44,083 bases of DNA from a virus, in the IMG/VR virus record IMGVR_UViG_3300047557_004020, positions 1 through 44,083 of that record. One strand, 5' to 3'. This document shows, piece by piece, positions 1 through 6,084 of this stretch. The position numbers and the translations under genes were made by a program. A model generated the notes under the pieces. That model was not told the origin of the DNA. It saw only the letters and a list, made by a program, of their open reading frames with translations, and did not search any database. Numbering within the stretch: the stretch's first letter is position 1; each line of letters starts with the position of its first letter.

Positions 1-4
1 ATAT

Positions 5-33
5 TTGACTATATACTGTAATGAGTCTATAAT
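5..33 (+). promoter_or_regulatory. sigma70 promoter, TTGACT-17-TATAAT
   Basis: TTGACT at 5-10 and TATAAT at 28-33 are separated by 17 bp, close to the bacterial housekeeping consensus. The -10 is framed exactly by a 5-bp inverted repeat, GAGTC (23-27) and GACTC (34-38). Transcription would start near position 40, immediately ahead of the structured leader and the first small genes. Called from sequence only. Confidence 0.8.
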
Positions 34-40
34 GACTCTA

Positions 41-133
41 CGTTCATCAGAGAAATCTGACGCAAGTAGGACGGCGGAACGGGACGTTCATTCGCTATTT
101 GCAAATAGCGAACGCAAACCGCCCGAAGGAACG
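41..133 (+). promoter_or_regulatory. glutamine-riboswitch-like leader (glnA / Downstream-peptide type)
   Basis: The leader has the landmarks I know from the glnA/Downstream-peptide RNAs, which bind glutamine and occur in cyanobacteria and cyanophages. P1 pairs CGTTC (41-45) with GAACG (129-133). P2 is TCAGA-GAAA-TCTGA (47-60), a perfect hairpin with a GNRA loop. Then come CGCAAGTAGG (61-70) and CCGAAGG (123-129), the two sides expected to form the loop-E element. P3 pairs GGACGG (69-74) with CCGCCC (119-124), with one mismatch. The P3 distal part is unusually large and contains a perfect 22-base palindrome (91-112). It sits between a promoter and a 42-codon ORF, as expected for this class. 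The identification rests on remembered consensus, not a covariance search. Confidence 0.72.
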
Positions 134-165
134 GGACTAACCATCTCATTCTGGAGGAAATCCTA

Positions 166-294
166 ATGGCAAAAATTACTTATAGAGGTGTTCAATATGA
201 CACTGAAGTTCGTCGCCAACAACAAGCACAACAACAACCCCAACAGTATAACGAATCATACCGTGGAGTAAAATTCGTAAAGGAGGGGAAGTGA
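166..294 (+). CDS. DUF4278-like small protein (42 aa)
   Basis: The ORF runs ATG to TGA, with a good ribosome site GGAGG at 153-157, 8 bases before the start. The N-terminus MAKITYRGVQYDTE matches the 'YRGV.Y' signature of the small DUF4278 proteins of cyanobacteria and their phages. The middle is glutamine-rich and the C-terminus basic. Function is unknown for the family. It is the first ORF behind the riboswitch-like leader, so it is the direct candidate for glutamine-dependent control. Its stop overlaps the next start by one base (TGATG), which suggests translational coupling. No membrane segment is visible. Confidence 0.75.
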   Translation: MAKITYRGVQYDTEVRRQQQAQQQPQQYNESYRGVKFVKEGK

Positions 295-413
295 TGAAAA
301 CGCAAAAATTAAATTTTTTACAACTTATTAAAGAAAAAAAAGAAAAAGAACAACGTCGCCATTTAGCATCTCTTTGTAGCGCAGGACATTACGTTTCGGG
401 AGTAAAAAAATGA
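294..413 (+). CDS. hypothetical basic protein (39 aa)
   Basis: A short ORF coupled to the preceding gene through TGATG, with GGAGG at 282-286 inside the upstream gene as ribosome site. The product is strongly basic in residues 9-22 (KEKKEKEQRRH) and ends in a glycine/lysine tail with a single cysteine. I recognise no family. Coding status is inferred from tight packing in the leader operon and from overlap with the next ORF, so it is less certain than its neighbours. Confidence 0.5.
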   Translation: MKTQKLNFLQLIKEKKEKEQRRHLASLCSAGHYVSGVKK

Positions 414-496
414 TGTTCACGGTTGTGCAAATTGCAACTGCATCTGCAGTTTTTATAACTTTAATTTCTCTTTACATTCAAATTCTTTTTAGGTAG
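410..496 (+). CDS. 28-aa single-pass membrane peptide
   Basis: The ORF starts at an ATG inside the end of the previous gene (ATGA overlap) and ends 20 bases before a strong terminator. It encodes a hydrophobic peptide (TVVQIATASAVFITLISLYI) with an R near the C-terminus, enough for one transmembrane helix. Size and hydropathy resemble the petit subunits of photosynthetic complexes or small phage membrane peptides, but I see no specific match and assign no function. It is the last gene of the short riboswitch-led transcript. Confidence 0.5.
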   Translation: MMFTVVQIATASAVFITLISLYIQILFR

Positions 497-516
497 ATTC
501 TACATTAGAAACCAAT

Positions 517-541
517 GGAGGGTTGATACCCTCCTTTTTTT
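517..541 (+). terminator. rho-independent terminator
   Basis: GGAGGG (517-522), loop TTGATA (523-528), CCCTCC (529-534), then seven T (535-541). A perfect 6-bp GC-rich stem plus T-tract closes the riboswitch-led operon. The hairpin loop is at the same time the -35 hexamer of the following promoter. Confidence 0.9.
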
Positions 542-551
542 ATGATATGAT
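523..551 (+). promoter_or_regulatory. sigma70-like promoter nested in the terminator, TTGATA-17-TATGAT
   Basis: TTGATA (523-528) and TATGAT (546-551) are 17 bp apart. The -35 lies in the loop of the terminator hairpin, so its flanks form a perfect inverted repeat. It would restart transcription for the ORF at 573 and the thyX-phoH block. Confidence 0.6.
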
Positions 552-572
552 ATCCTTAGAGAGTAACATCTT

Positions 573-731
573 ATGGACAGAGAAAAACTAAAATTGATTG
601 TTCGTAATCTGGAACTACTTGTAGATTCCTTAAGAGCAGAAATTTATTCAGATACTGAATCACACAAAATTATTAATAATCAGCAAAAATATTTTGATTA
701 TGACGAAATTTTTGAAGAATCAGATGACTAA
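573..731 (+). CDS. hypothetical protein (52 aa)
   Basis: ATG at 573, TAA at 729-731. The product (MDREKLKLIVRNLELLVDSLRAEIYSD...) has an amphipathic, probably helical first half and a very acidic C-terminus ending DEIFEESDD. No family recognised. Support comes from its place just behind a promoter and from an 8-base overlap with the next ORF, typical of packed phage early genes. Confidence 0.6.
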   Translation: MDREKLKLIVRNLELLVDSLRAEIYSDTESHKIINNQQKYFDYDEIFEESDD

Positions 732-891
732 AAGAGCAAAGAACCTTGTTAAATTACTTGAGCGTCTTATACAACAAGATCATCTCTACTCTGGAGAACA
801 ACTCAAAGAGATGAAAGCACAACTGCGTGTCGTTAAACAAGAACTCGCAGAACTGGAAGCAAAAACATCAAAAGGATTTGGAAAAAAATGA
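724..891 (+). CDS. hypothetical coiled-coil protein (55 aa)
   Basis: I take the ATG at 724 rather than an in-frame ATG at 694, because 724 gives the usual short overlap with the previous stop. The 55 residues are lysine-rich with a heptad-like stretch (LLERLIQQDHLYSGEQLKEMKAQL split over residues 10-33) predicting a helical hairpin or coiled coil. The gene ends in an ATGA overlap with thyX. No specific family recognised. Confidence 0.6.
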   Translation: MTKRAKNLVKLLERLIQQDHLYSGEQLKEMKAQLRVVKQELAELEAKTSKGFGKK

Positions 892-1640
892 AACCTATTA
901 AATCAAAAGATCTCCTAGAACTTGATAACCGTCTTAAAGTTGTAAAACTTCAGTGTTATCCGATTCCAGAGCAAGTCATTTGGCAAGCAGGAAAGGGTGA
1001 TTACTCCGAAGTTCCTATTCATGAAGTTGATGTCCCCAATTCTCAGAAGTGTGGAGAGTGGATTGTTGAACAACTTCTTGCAAATGAGCGTGGGCACTGG
1101 GGACCACTAGAGCATCCTCAAATTACATTCTCTTGTTCTGGTTTTGTCCATAATGTAATTGTTCAGGCACGAACTCACCGAATCGGAACTACATGGGATG
1201 TCCAATCTCAGCGTTATACTGGTAAGCGTGTAGTTAAAGTTGCTAAGCGTGAACTTGATGTTGAGGAAGTCTTCTACGTTCGTCCTGCAGGGTTCTATAC
1301 CAATCGTAAGGGCAAGAAGTATGAATGGACTGAAGAACATCGTCAACGCAAACTGGGACGTATTCTGGGTGAATGTGAAGAGTATACTGAGTATTATGAG
1401 CAGGGTATGTGTGAAGAGCACATTCGTGATTATCTTCCTCAAGCAATTCGTCAGAACTTTGTAGTGTCTTTTAATCTACGTTCTGTTCTTCACTTCATGG
1501 ATCTCCGCTCAAAACTTGATGCTCAACTTGAAATTCAAGCACTATGTGATGCTTTTGTTCCAGAACTTCAAAAGTGGACTCCTAATGTTTGGAAATATTA
1601 TGAAGAGAAGCGTCTTCATAAAGCACGACTTAGCCCCTGA
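888..1640 (+). CDS. thyX: flavin-dependent thymidylate synthase ThyX
   Basis: ThyX makes dTMP from dUMP using methylene-tetrahydrofolate and reduced FAD, supplying thymidine for phage DNA. The 250-aa length is normal for the family. The ThyX signature is present in the cyanophage form RTHRIGTTWDVQSQRY at residues 95-110, with the serine and arginine that contact dUMP and FAD. The second family block, FNLRSVLHFMDLRSK..AQLEIQ, lies near the C-terminus. N-terminal HWGPLEHPQITF is also typical. It overlaps the preceding small ORF by 4 bases and forms part of the nucleotide/DNA metabolism run with phoH and the exonuclease. Codon and base composition are more GC-rich than in the fibre genes. Confidence 0.96.
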   Translation: MKPIKSKDLLELDNRLKVVKLQCYPIPEQVIWQAGKGDYSEVPIHEVDVPNSQKCGEWIVEQLLANERGHWGPLEHPQITFSCSGFVHNVIVQARTHRIGTTWDVQSQRYTGKRVVKVAKRELDVEEVFYVRPAGFYTNRKGKKYEWTEEHRQRKLGRILGECEEYTEYYEQGMCEEHIRDYLPQAIRQNFVVSFNLRSVLHFMDLRSKLDAQLEIQALCDAFVPELQKWTPNVWKYYEEKRLHKARLSP

Positions 1641-1646
1641 TAAATA
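1639..1646 (+). promoter_or_regulatory. T4-like late promoter motif GATAAATA
   Basis: GATAAATA straddles the thyX stop codon, 25 bases before the ATG at 1672. It matches the NATAAATA form described for cyanophage late promoters, at the same spacing seen at other sites in this window. Confidence 0.55.
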
Positions 1647-1671
1647 AAAATATCTTGAATTGGTAACATTT

Positions 1672-1914
1672 ATGCCTCTATACCCTGTTAAAAACTTGAA
1701 AACTGGTGAAGAAAAAGAATTAGAAATGTCTATCTCCGAATATACCCAGTGGAGAAAGGATAATCCGGACTGGGATAAGGATTGGAGTAAAGGATGTGCA
1801 TCACCCGGAGAGGTTGGAGATTGGCGTAATAAGTTAGTCTCCAAACATCCCTCTTGGAATGATGTATTGGATCGTGCATCAAAAGCACCAAAGTCAAACG
1901 TTAAAAAACTCTAA
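1672..1914 (+). CDS. cyanophage conserved small protein, FmdB-like N-terminus (80 aa)
   Basis: The start at 1672 (MPLYPVKN...) is preferred over an upstream ATG at 1660. The opening 'MPLYPVKNLKTGEEKELEMS' resembles the beta-hairpin start of FmdB-type zinc-ribbon regulators ('MPxYxFxxxxTGExxE'), but the usual CxxC pair is absent. The rest is tryptophan- and acid-rich (DNPDWDKDWSKG) and ends in a basic tail. Similar short proteins are common in T4-like cyanophages, and their role is unknown. It sits between thyX and phoH with one base between its stop and the phoH start. Confidence 0.7.
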   Translation: MPLYPVKNLKTGEEKELEMSISEYTQWRKDNPDWDKDWSKGCASPGEVGDWRNKLVSKHPSWNDVLDRASKAPKSNVKKL

Positions 1915-1915
1915 C

Positions 1916-2668
1916 ATGGCAAGAAGAAAAAGAGCAGAGCAACCAATCGGGGTTGGTCTTACTACTCGTCAAATGAAGCGTAGAAAACCACTAAGTGCAG
2001 AATACTTAGTTGATATTGACCCATTAACAGAAAATCAGAAAAAACTTTTTGAATCATATGCAAATCAAAAACATCTGGTTGCCTATGGTTGTGCTGGAAC
2101 TGGTAAAACTTTCATTACTCTTTATAATGCTCTGAAAGATGTTCTTGATGAAAGAAGTCCATATGAAAAAGTTTATCTAGTTCGCTCTCTAGTCGCTACA
2201 AGAGAAATTGGTTTCCTTCCTGGAACTCACGATGATAAGGCAGACATTTACCAAATTCCATATAAGAATATGGTAAAGTATATGTTCCAAATGCCTTCTG
2301 ATGCTGACTTTGAGATGCTTTATGGAAATCTCAAATCACAGGAGACAATTAAGTTTTGGAGTACTTCATTCCTTCGTGGAACAACTCTTGATAATGCAAT
2401 CATTATTGTAGACGAATTCCAAAACTTGAATTTCCACGAATTGGATTCGATCATTACCCGTGTTGGTGAAAATACAAGAATTTGTTTCTGTGGTGATGCT
2501 ACTCAGTCGGACCTACAAAAGACAAATGAGCGTAATGGTATTGTAGACTTTATGACAGTATTGCGTAAAATGCCTTCATTTGATATAATTGAATTTGGTG
2601 TAGACGATATTGTTCGCTCTGGACTTGTTAAAGAGTATATTCTTGCAAAAATGGATGCTGGTTTTTAA
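1916..2668 (+). CDS. phoH: PhoH-family P-loop ATPase
   Basis: The start is ATG 1916 (MARRKRAEQ...); an upstream in-frame ATG at 1859 would overlap the previous gene by 56 bases. Walker A GCAGTGKT is at residues 58-65 and Walker B IIIVDEFQN (D166 E167) follows, then a FCGDATQSDL sensor-like block, the standard PhoH order. About 250 aa. PhoH proteins are ATPases with predicted RNA helicase or RNA-processing roles. In cyanophages the gene is a near-universal marker, and a phosphate-stress role is often suggested but not established. Its stop overlaps the next ATG (TAATG), so it is probably cotranscribed with the exonuclease. Confidence 0.95.
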   Translation: MARRKRAEQPIGVGLTTRQMKRRKPLSAEYLVDIDPLTENQKKLFESYANQKHLVAYGCAGTGKTFITLYNALKDVLDERSPYEKVYLVRSLVATREIGFLPGTHDDKADIYQIPYKNMVKYMFQMPSDADFEMLYGNLKSQETIKFWSTSFLRGTTLDNAIIIVDEFQNLNFHELDSIITRVGENTRICFCGDATQSDLQKTNERNGIVDFMTVLRKMPSFDIIEFGVDDIVRSGLVKEYILAKMDAGF

Positions 2669-3348
2669 TGTTTAGTCATGTTGATATTGAACTCCCTAAG
2701 TTGGAGCGTGAAACAATTGATGGTGTTAGGTACTATACCGTTCCTGGAGAAACCGAACCAATTAAACTGGTTTCTATTACTTCAGTAACAAGTCACAAAA
2801 ATCGCCAGTTCTTTATGGACTGGCGTAAAAAGGTTGGAGAAGAAACTGCAGATAAGATTACGAAACAAGCAACCAGTCGTGGAACAGATATGCACACACT
2901 GGTTGAAAACTATCTTTATAACCGAGACCTTCCTCCAGTTCAACCTCTTTCAGAGTTTCTATTTAAGATTTCTAAGGGAGAACTTAACCGCATAAATAAT
3001 ATCTATGCTCTTGAAGGTTCTCTTTATAGCAAACAGTTAGGAATTGCTGGTACTGTTGACTGTATTGGAGAGCATGATGGGGAATTGTCTATAATTGACT
3101 TTAAAACGTCTAAAAAACCAAAACCAAGAGAGTGGATTGAACATTATTTTGTTCAGTGTATGGCTTACGGATGTATGCTATATGAACTCACTGGTATTTC
3201 AGTTAAAAAACTTGTAATTATTATGTCTTGCGAAAATGGAGAATGTGTTATCTATGAAGAAAGAGACAAATCAAAGTACATCAAACTCCTCACCGAATAC
3301 ATTAGAGAGTTTGTTAGAGATAGACTGGAACTCTATGGAACAAAATAA
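2668..3348 (+). CDS. PD-(D/E)XK exonuclease, MGME1/Cas4-like
   Basis: A 226-aa nuclease-fold protein. Motifs visible are ATSRGTDMHTLVE (helix motif with H), AGTVDCIGE (catalytic D131) and IIDFKTSK (D144, K146), the spacing of the lambda-exonuclease/RecB/Cas4/MGME1 superfamily. There is no cysteine cluster for an Fe-S centre, so MGME1-like rather than Cas4 proper. Cyanophages carry such a gene beside replication genes, where it may process DNA ends during recombination-dependent replication or degrade host DNA. It is coupled to phoH by TAATG and overlaps the gp33-like gene by 14 bases. Confidence 0.88.
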   Translation: MFSHVDIELPKLERETIDGVRYYTVPGETEPIKLVSITSVTSHKNRQFFMDWRKKVGEETADKITKQATSRGTDMHTLVENYLYNRDLPPVQPLSEFLFKISKGELNRINNIYALEGSLYSKQLGIAGTVDCIGEHDGELSIIDFKTSKKPKPREWIEHYFVQCMAYGCMLYELTGISVKKLVIIMSCENGECVIYEERDKSKYIKLLTEYIREFVRDRLELYGTK

Positions 3349-3595
3349 AGAATTAGAACAAGCTATTGAGAATAAATTTTTAACTCCTTCAAAGTTTGCT
3401 ATGGAGATTGAATCTCTTGTTGTAACTGAAAATGTTAATTATATTGATGCAATTGTAATGTATTGTGAAAACAATAACATCGAAGTTGAATCTGTTGTGA
3501 AGTTAATTTCAAAACCTCTCAAAGAAAAACTAAAATATGATGCAATTAATTTGAATTTTATGAAGCGTACTTCTAAAGCAAGACTGCCTATCTGA
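3335..3595 (+). CDS. 33: gp33-like late-transcription coactivator
   Basis: The start is taken at 3335; an upstream ATG at 3236 lies deep in the exonuclease gene. The 86-aa product has the pattern NYIDAIVMYCENNNIEVESV...KPLKEKLKYDAINLNFM, which aligns by eye with the T4 gp33 core (SYLEATTAFLEENSIP... and IEKIQSEAIDENLL). In T4, gp33 bridges RNA polymerase and the sliding clamp to activate late promoters. A gp33 here fits the many ATAAATA sites. The match is short, so homology is likely but not certain. The stop overlaps the gp59 start. Confidence 0.75.
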   Translation: MEQNKELEQAIENKFLTPSKFAMEIESLVVTENVNYIDAIVMYCENNNIEVESVVKLISKPLKEKLKYDAINLNFMKRTSKARLPI

Positions 3596-4188
3596 TGAGT
3601 CCTTTTGAATGCTATCAACATTATCTTTCATTAAAATCTCATTTTACAAATCCTAAATACGATTTCTTTAAATATGGTGCAAAGACTCGCGCCAGTATTA
3701 CTTCCTTTAATAAAAGACGCGATAAATACTGGTTTGAAAAGACATCTAGAAAGTATAACGATAAAGAAGTCATAGATTTTTTAGTATCTAATTTTGTTGC
3801 TGCTGATAACCCGGAGAACTTGTGGATTGGAGAAATTATAAATTCTGGCGAAAGAAAATACGCAGAGTGGATGCGTCGCCAACAGAGTTTGAGTTACTTA
3901 TTCAAAGAACAAAGCAACGAATTGTTCTCGGAAATAGAATTGAACGATGTGTTCAATTGTTCCAAAGGGCATCCACCCATACTCAAAAGGTATCTAAGCG
4001 GAAAGTTATCTTTGGAACCATTCGTAATTTACGACAAAATATTTCAATTTTCAAAAAGTTTTGATAAAAAACTTCTAGACCCTGTGTGGGAAACCGTCAG
4101 TTTAAAGTTGAAAAAGTACTCTCCATTTTTACTACATATAGATGTACTCCAATATAAAAACATTTTAAGGGATATTATAAATGAGTAA
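3595..4188 (+). CDS. 59: gp59 helicase loader
   Basis: 197 aa, near the 217 aa of T4 gp59. Residues 5-60 (YQHYLSLKSHFTNPKYDFFKYGAK..., KRRDKYWFEKTSRKY, then FLVSNFVAADNPENLWIGEI) track the T4 protein closely, and the second half keeps the KRYLSGKLSLEPFVIYDKI segment corresponding to T4 'LLQSNIISFETFILLD'. Gp59 loads the gp41 helicase onto gp32-coated forked DNA. It sits just upstream of gp32, its functional partner, with only DUF1825 and one unknown gene between. Overlaps the next ORF by 8 bases. Confidence 0.93.
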   Translation: MSPFECYQHYLSLKSHFTNPKYDFFKYGAKTRASITSFNKRRDKYWFEKTSRKYNDKEVIDFLVSNFVAADNPENLWIGEIINSGERKYAEWMRRQQSLSYLFKEQSNELFSEIELNDVFNCSKGHPPILKRYLSGKLSLEPFVIYDKIFQFSKSFDKKLLDPVWETVSLKLKKYSPFLLHIDVLQYKNILRDIINE

Positions 4189-4513
4189 CTTTTTTGATTC
4201 TGATATTATTCAGGATGAACTAAAAGAAATCAATAAGTTGCAAGAGGAGATTTACGGAAGTATTCTCACTTTTGGTGAAATGTCCCGTGAGACCAAACTG
4301 GAACACATTGAAAAACTGGAACTCTTGCTAGAAAAGCAAAGAGTGATGTATACTAGGTTATCTCTTTCAGATGATCCGAAAGCGGTTGAGATGAAAGAGA
4401 ACCTACGCAAATCAGTAGCACTGATGGGATTCCCGCCAGAAACTGATATGAGTATATTATTTGGCAGTATGACTAAAACCATTGAGTCTCTCAAGCAATT
4501 CATTGACAAGTGA
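4181..4513 (+). CDS. DUF1825 family protein
   Basis: 110 aa beginning MSNFFDSDIIQDELKEI, matching the cyanobacterial DUF1825 family ('FFDSxxVxxE', long helices, then 'FGMTPEQMF..M' corresponding here to MGFPPETDMSILFGSM). The family is nearly confined to cyanobacteria and their phages and has no established function. The protein looks entirely alpha-helical. It overlaps the end of gp59 by 8 bases, and its own 3' end contains the -35 of the promoter for the following gene. Confidence 0.85.
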   Translation: MSNFFDSDIIQDELKEINKLQEEIYGSILTFGEMSRETKLEHIEKLELLLEKQRVMYTRLSLSDDPKAVEMKENLRKSVALMGFPPETDMSILFGSMTKTIESLKQFIDK

Positions 4514-4531
4514 GACCATCCTTGCTATACT
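4503..4531 (+). promoter_or_regulatory. consensus sigma70 promoter, TTGACA-17-TATACT
   Basis: A perfect -35 TTGACA (4503-4508) and TATACT (4526-4531) are separated by 17 bp, with TGC just before the -10 (extended -10). It overlaps the DUF1825 stop. Transcription would begin near 4538 and read the duplicated leader, the unknown gene at 4576 and gp32. CTTG (4521-4524) and CAAG (4535-4538) flank the -10. Confidence 0.85.
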
Positions 4532-4549
4532 ATCCAAGTAAATCCTCCA

Positions 4550-4578
4550 AATCCAAAACTATCCGAATTAATCTAATG
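4550..4578 (+). repeat. duplicated leader copy 1 (matches the gp32 leader)
   Basis: The 29 bases ending in the ATG at 4576 match 27 of 29 bases ending in the gp32 ATG at 5112 (core AATCCAAAACTATCCGA, then TAATCTAATG). The two differences lie between the halves (AT versus GG). See the finding on shared translational control. Confidence 0.85.
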
Positions 4579-5076
4579 TCAGCAAAATTCGAAATAACCA
4601 TCGCAGAGGTTGAGGTAAAATATCCTCAATTTAAAGCAGATCGTGTTAAATATGAAAAGACGATCATTAAAGAATCTCTTCAATGGAGAATTGATCATCC
4701 AGATGCTAAGAATTTTAGTCTTAGGAAACCAAGTATCAGAAAATATTTCTCATATTTAGATGAAGAGTCTGTAAGAACAGTACAATCTGCTATTAGAAAT
4801 AAGTTTTATTCCCATAAAGATGATACTGACTATCAAAAATATTGGAATGAACCAGCACTTTCTCAAGTTTTTTCCGATCTAGATAAAACTTCCACATCTC
4901 TCACAAGAGCTCTTGTTGATGTTGACACACCTACCGGTCTTTATGCTAAAATGGGTGTTGTTCCAGTCGATACTCAAAATTGTATTGAAGTAATTCTTGG
5001 TGATTTTATCTATAAAGGTAAGTTAAAATCACTAGATCACTTTTATACTATTATCGATGCTGTAAGAAACTACTAA
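4576..5076 (+). CDS. hypothetical protein upstream of gp32 (166 aa)
   Basis: The start is set at ATG 4576, because the promoter at 4503-4531 and the duplicated leader both point to it; an in-frame ATG at 4510 precedes the predicted transcript start. The product is mixed alpha/beta and basic in its first half (KADRVKYEKTIIKESLQWRIDHPDAK region). I recognise no domain. It shares promoter and translational leader with gp32, so a role in replication or recombination is a reasonable inference only. Confidence 0.75.
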   Translation: MSAKFEITIAEVEVKYPQFKADRVKYEKTIIKESLQWRIDHPDAKNFSLRKPSIRKYFSYLDEESVRTVQSAIRNKFYSHKDDTDYQKYWNEPALSQVFSDLDKTSTSLTRALVDVDTPTGLYAKMGVVPVDTQNCIEVILGDFIYKGKLKSLDHFYTIIDAVRNY

Positions 5077-5085
5077 TTTTATTTT

Positions 5086-5114
5086 AATCCAAAACTATCC
5101 GAGGTAATCTAATG
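5086..5114 (+). repeat. duplicated leader copy 2 (gp32 translation start)
   Basis: Second copy of the 29-base element, ending in the gp32 ATG. This copy carries GAGG (5101-5104), a better ribosome site than copy 1. T4 gp32 represses its own translation by binding the leader, so this element is the natural candidate operator. Confidence 0.85.
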
Positions 5115-6041
5115 GGCTTTGCCGATCTTAAAAAACAATCCAAACTTGGTTCTCTCACCGCAAAACTGGTGAAAGAAGTCGAAAAAATGAATACTACGAG
5201 TGGGTCTTCTGATGACCGTCTCTGGAAACTTGATGTAGATAAAAGCGGTAATGGTTATGCCGTTATTCGTTTCCTTCCTGCTCCCGATGGTGAAGATCTT
5301 CCTTTTGTAAAGGTTTATAGTCACGCCTTCCAAGGTCCTGGTGGTTGGTATATCGAAAATTCTCTGACTACTCTAGGACAAAAAGACCCTGTATCTGAGC
5401 ATAACACTCTGCTCTGGAACAATGGCACTGATCTTGGTAAGGAGCAAGCACGTAAGCAGAAGCGCAAACTGACTTATATCAGCAACATTTACGTTGTAAA
5501 GGACCCAGCAAACCCCGAAAACGAGGGTAAGGTCTTCCTGTTCAAGTATGGTAAGAAAATCTTTGACAAACTCACCGCTGCGATGCAACCTGAGTTTGAA
5601 GATGAGGAAGCAATTGATCCCTTTGACTTCTGGAAAGGTGCAAACTTCAAACTGAAAGCAAAAAATGTTGCTGGTTATCGCAATTATGATTCCAGCGAGT
5701 TTGCTTTTTCTGGTCCTCTTCTAGATGACGATGATGAACTGGAAGTAATCTGGAAGAAACAGTATTCTCTTGCTGAATTTCTTTCTCCTGATCAATTCAA
5801 ATCTTATGATGAACTGAAGAAGCGTCTTGATTCTGTTCTAGGTAATAAGGGCACTCCTCGTTATCAGGATCCTGATGAGGGTGAAGAGGAAGAGTTTTCC
5901 CGTGGTCCTGCACCAAGTCTTGATGAAGATCTTCGTGCAGAACTTAATAATCTTCAACCTACCCGCCGTGCTCCTGCGGTTGAGGAAGATGATGATACGG
6001 ACGACGCTTTGCAATATTTTGCCCGCCTTGCCTCAGACTGA
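5112..6041 (+). CDS. 32: gp32 single-stranded DNA-binding protein
   Basis: 309 aa, about the T4 length (301). It has the N-terminal basic cooperativity segment (LKKQSKLGSLTAKL), the OB-fold core with YVVKDPANPENEGKVFLFKYGKKIFDKL nearly identical to T4 (given here as a family block, residues about 125-155), and a strongly acidic C-terminal tail ending DDDTDDALQYFARLASD. It coats single-stranded DNA and recruits replication partners. Oddity: there is not one cysteine in the protein, so the zinc-binding cysteines of T4 gp32 are missing. The 3' end carries a sigma70 promoter for the next gene. Confidence 0.96.
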   Translation: MGFADLKKQSKLGSLTAKLVKEVEKMNTTSGSSDDRLWKLDVDKSGNGYAVIRFLPAPDGEDLPFVKVYSHAFQGPGGWYIENSLTTLGQKDPVSEHNTLLWNNGTDLGKEQARKQKRKLTYISNIYVVKDPANPENEGKVFLFKYGKKIFDKLTAAMQPEFEDEEAIDPFDFWKGANFKLKAKNVAGYRNYDSSEFAFSGPLLDDDDELEVIWKKQYSLAEFLSPDQFKSYDELKKRLDSVLGNKGTPRYQDPDEGEEEEFSRGPAPSLDEDLRAELNNLQPTRRAPAVEEDDDTDDALQYFARLASD

Positions 6042-6056
6042 CTAAGGTGCTATAAT
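6028..6056 (+). promoter_or_regulatory. sigma70 promoter at the gp32 3' end, TTGCCT-17-TATAAT
   Basis: TTGCCT (6028-6033) and TATAAT (6051-6056) lie 17 bp apart, with TGC before the -10. The predicted start near 6063 falls inside the terminator hairpin that follows, so transcripts from here would lack the 5' arm and escape it. Confidence 0.7.
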
Positions 6057-6057
6057 G

Positions 6058-6084
6058 AGGGGAGTGAGACCTCCCCTCTTTTTT
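6058..6084 (+). terminator. rho-independent terminator after gp32
   Basis: AGGGGAG (6058-6064), loop TGAGAC (6065-6070), CTCCCCT (6071-6077), then CTTTTTT (6078-6084). A 7-bp perfect stem and T-tract that should stop read-through from gp32. Confidence 0.9.

Noticed and set aside
888-1442. Minus-strand frames inside thyX (for example 1107-1442)
   Set aside because: Antisense shadows of a confidently identified gene. No ribosome site and no recognisable domain.
2668-3348. Cas4 of a CRISPR system
   Set aside because: Nuclease motifs match but the Fe-S cysteines of Cas4 are missing and the neighbours are phage replication genes.
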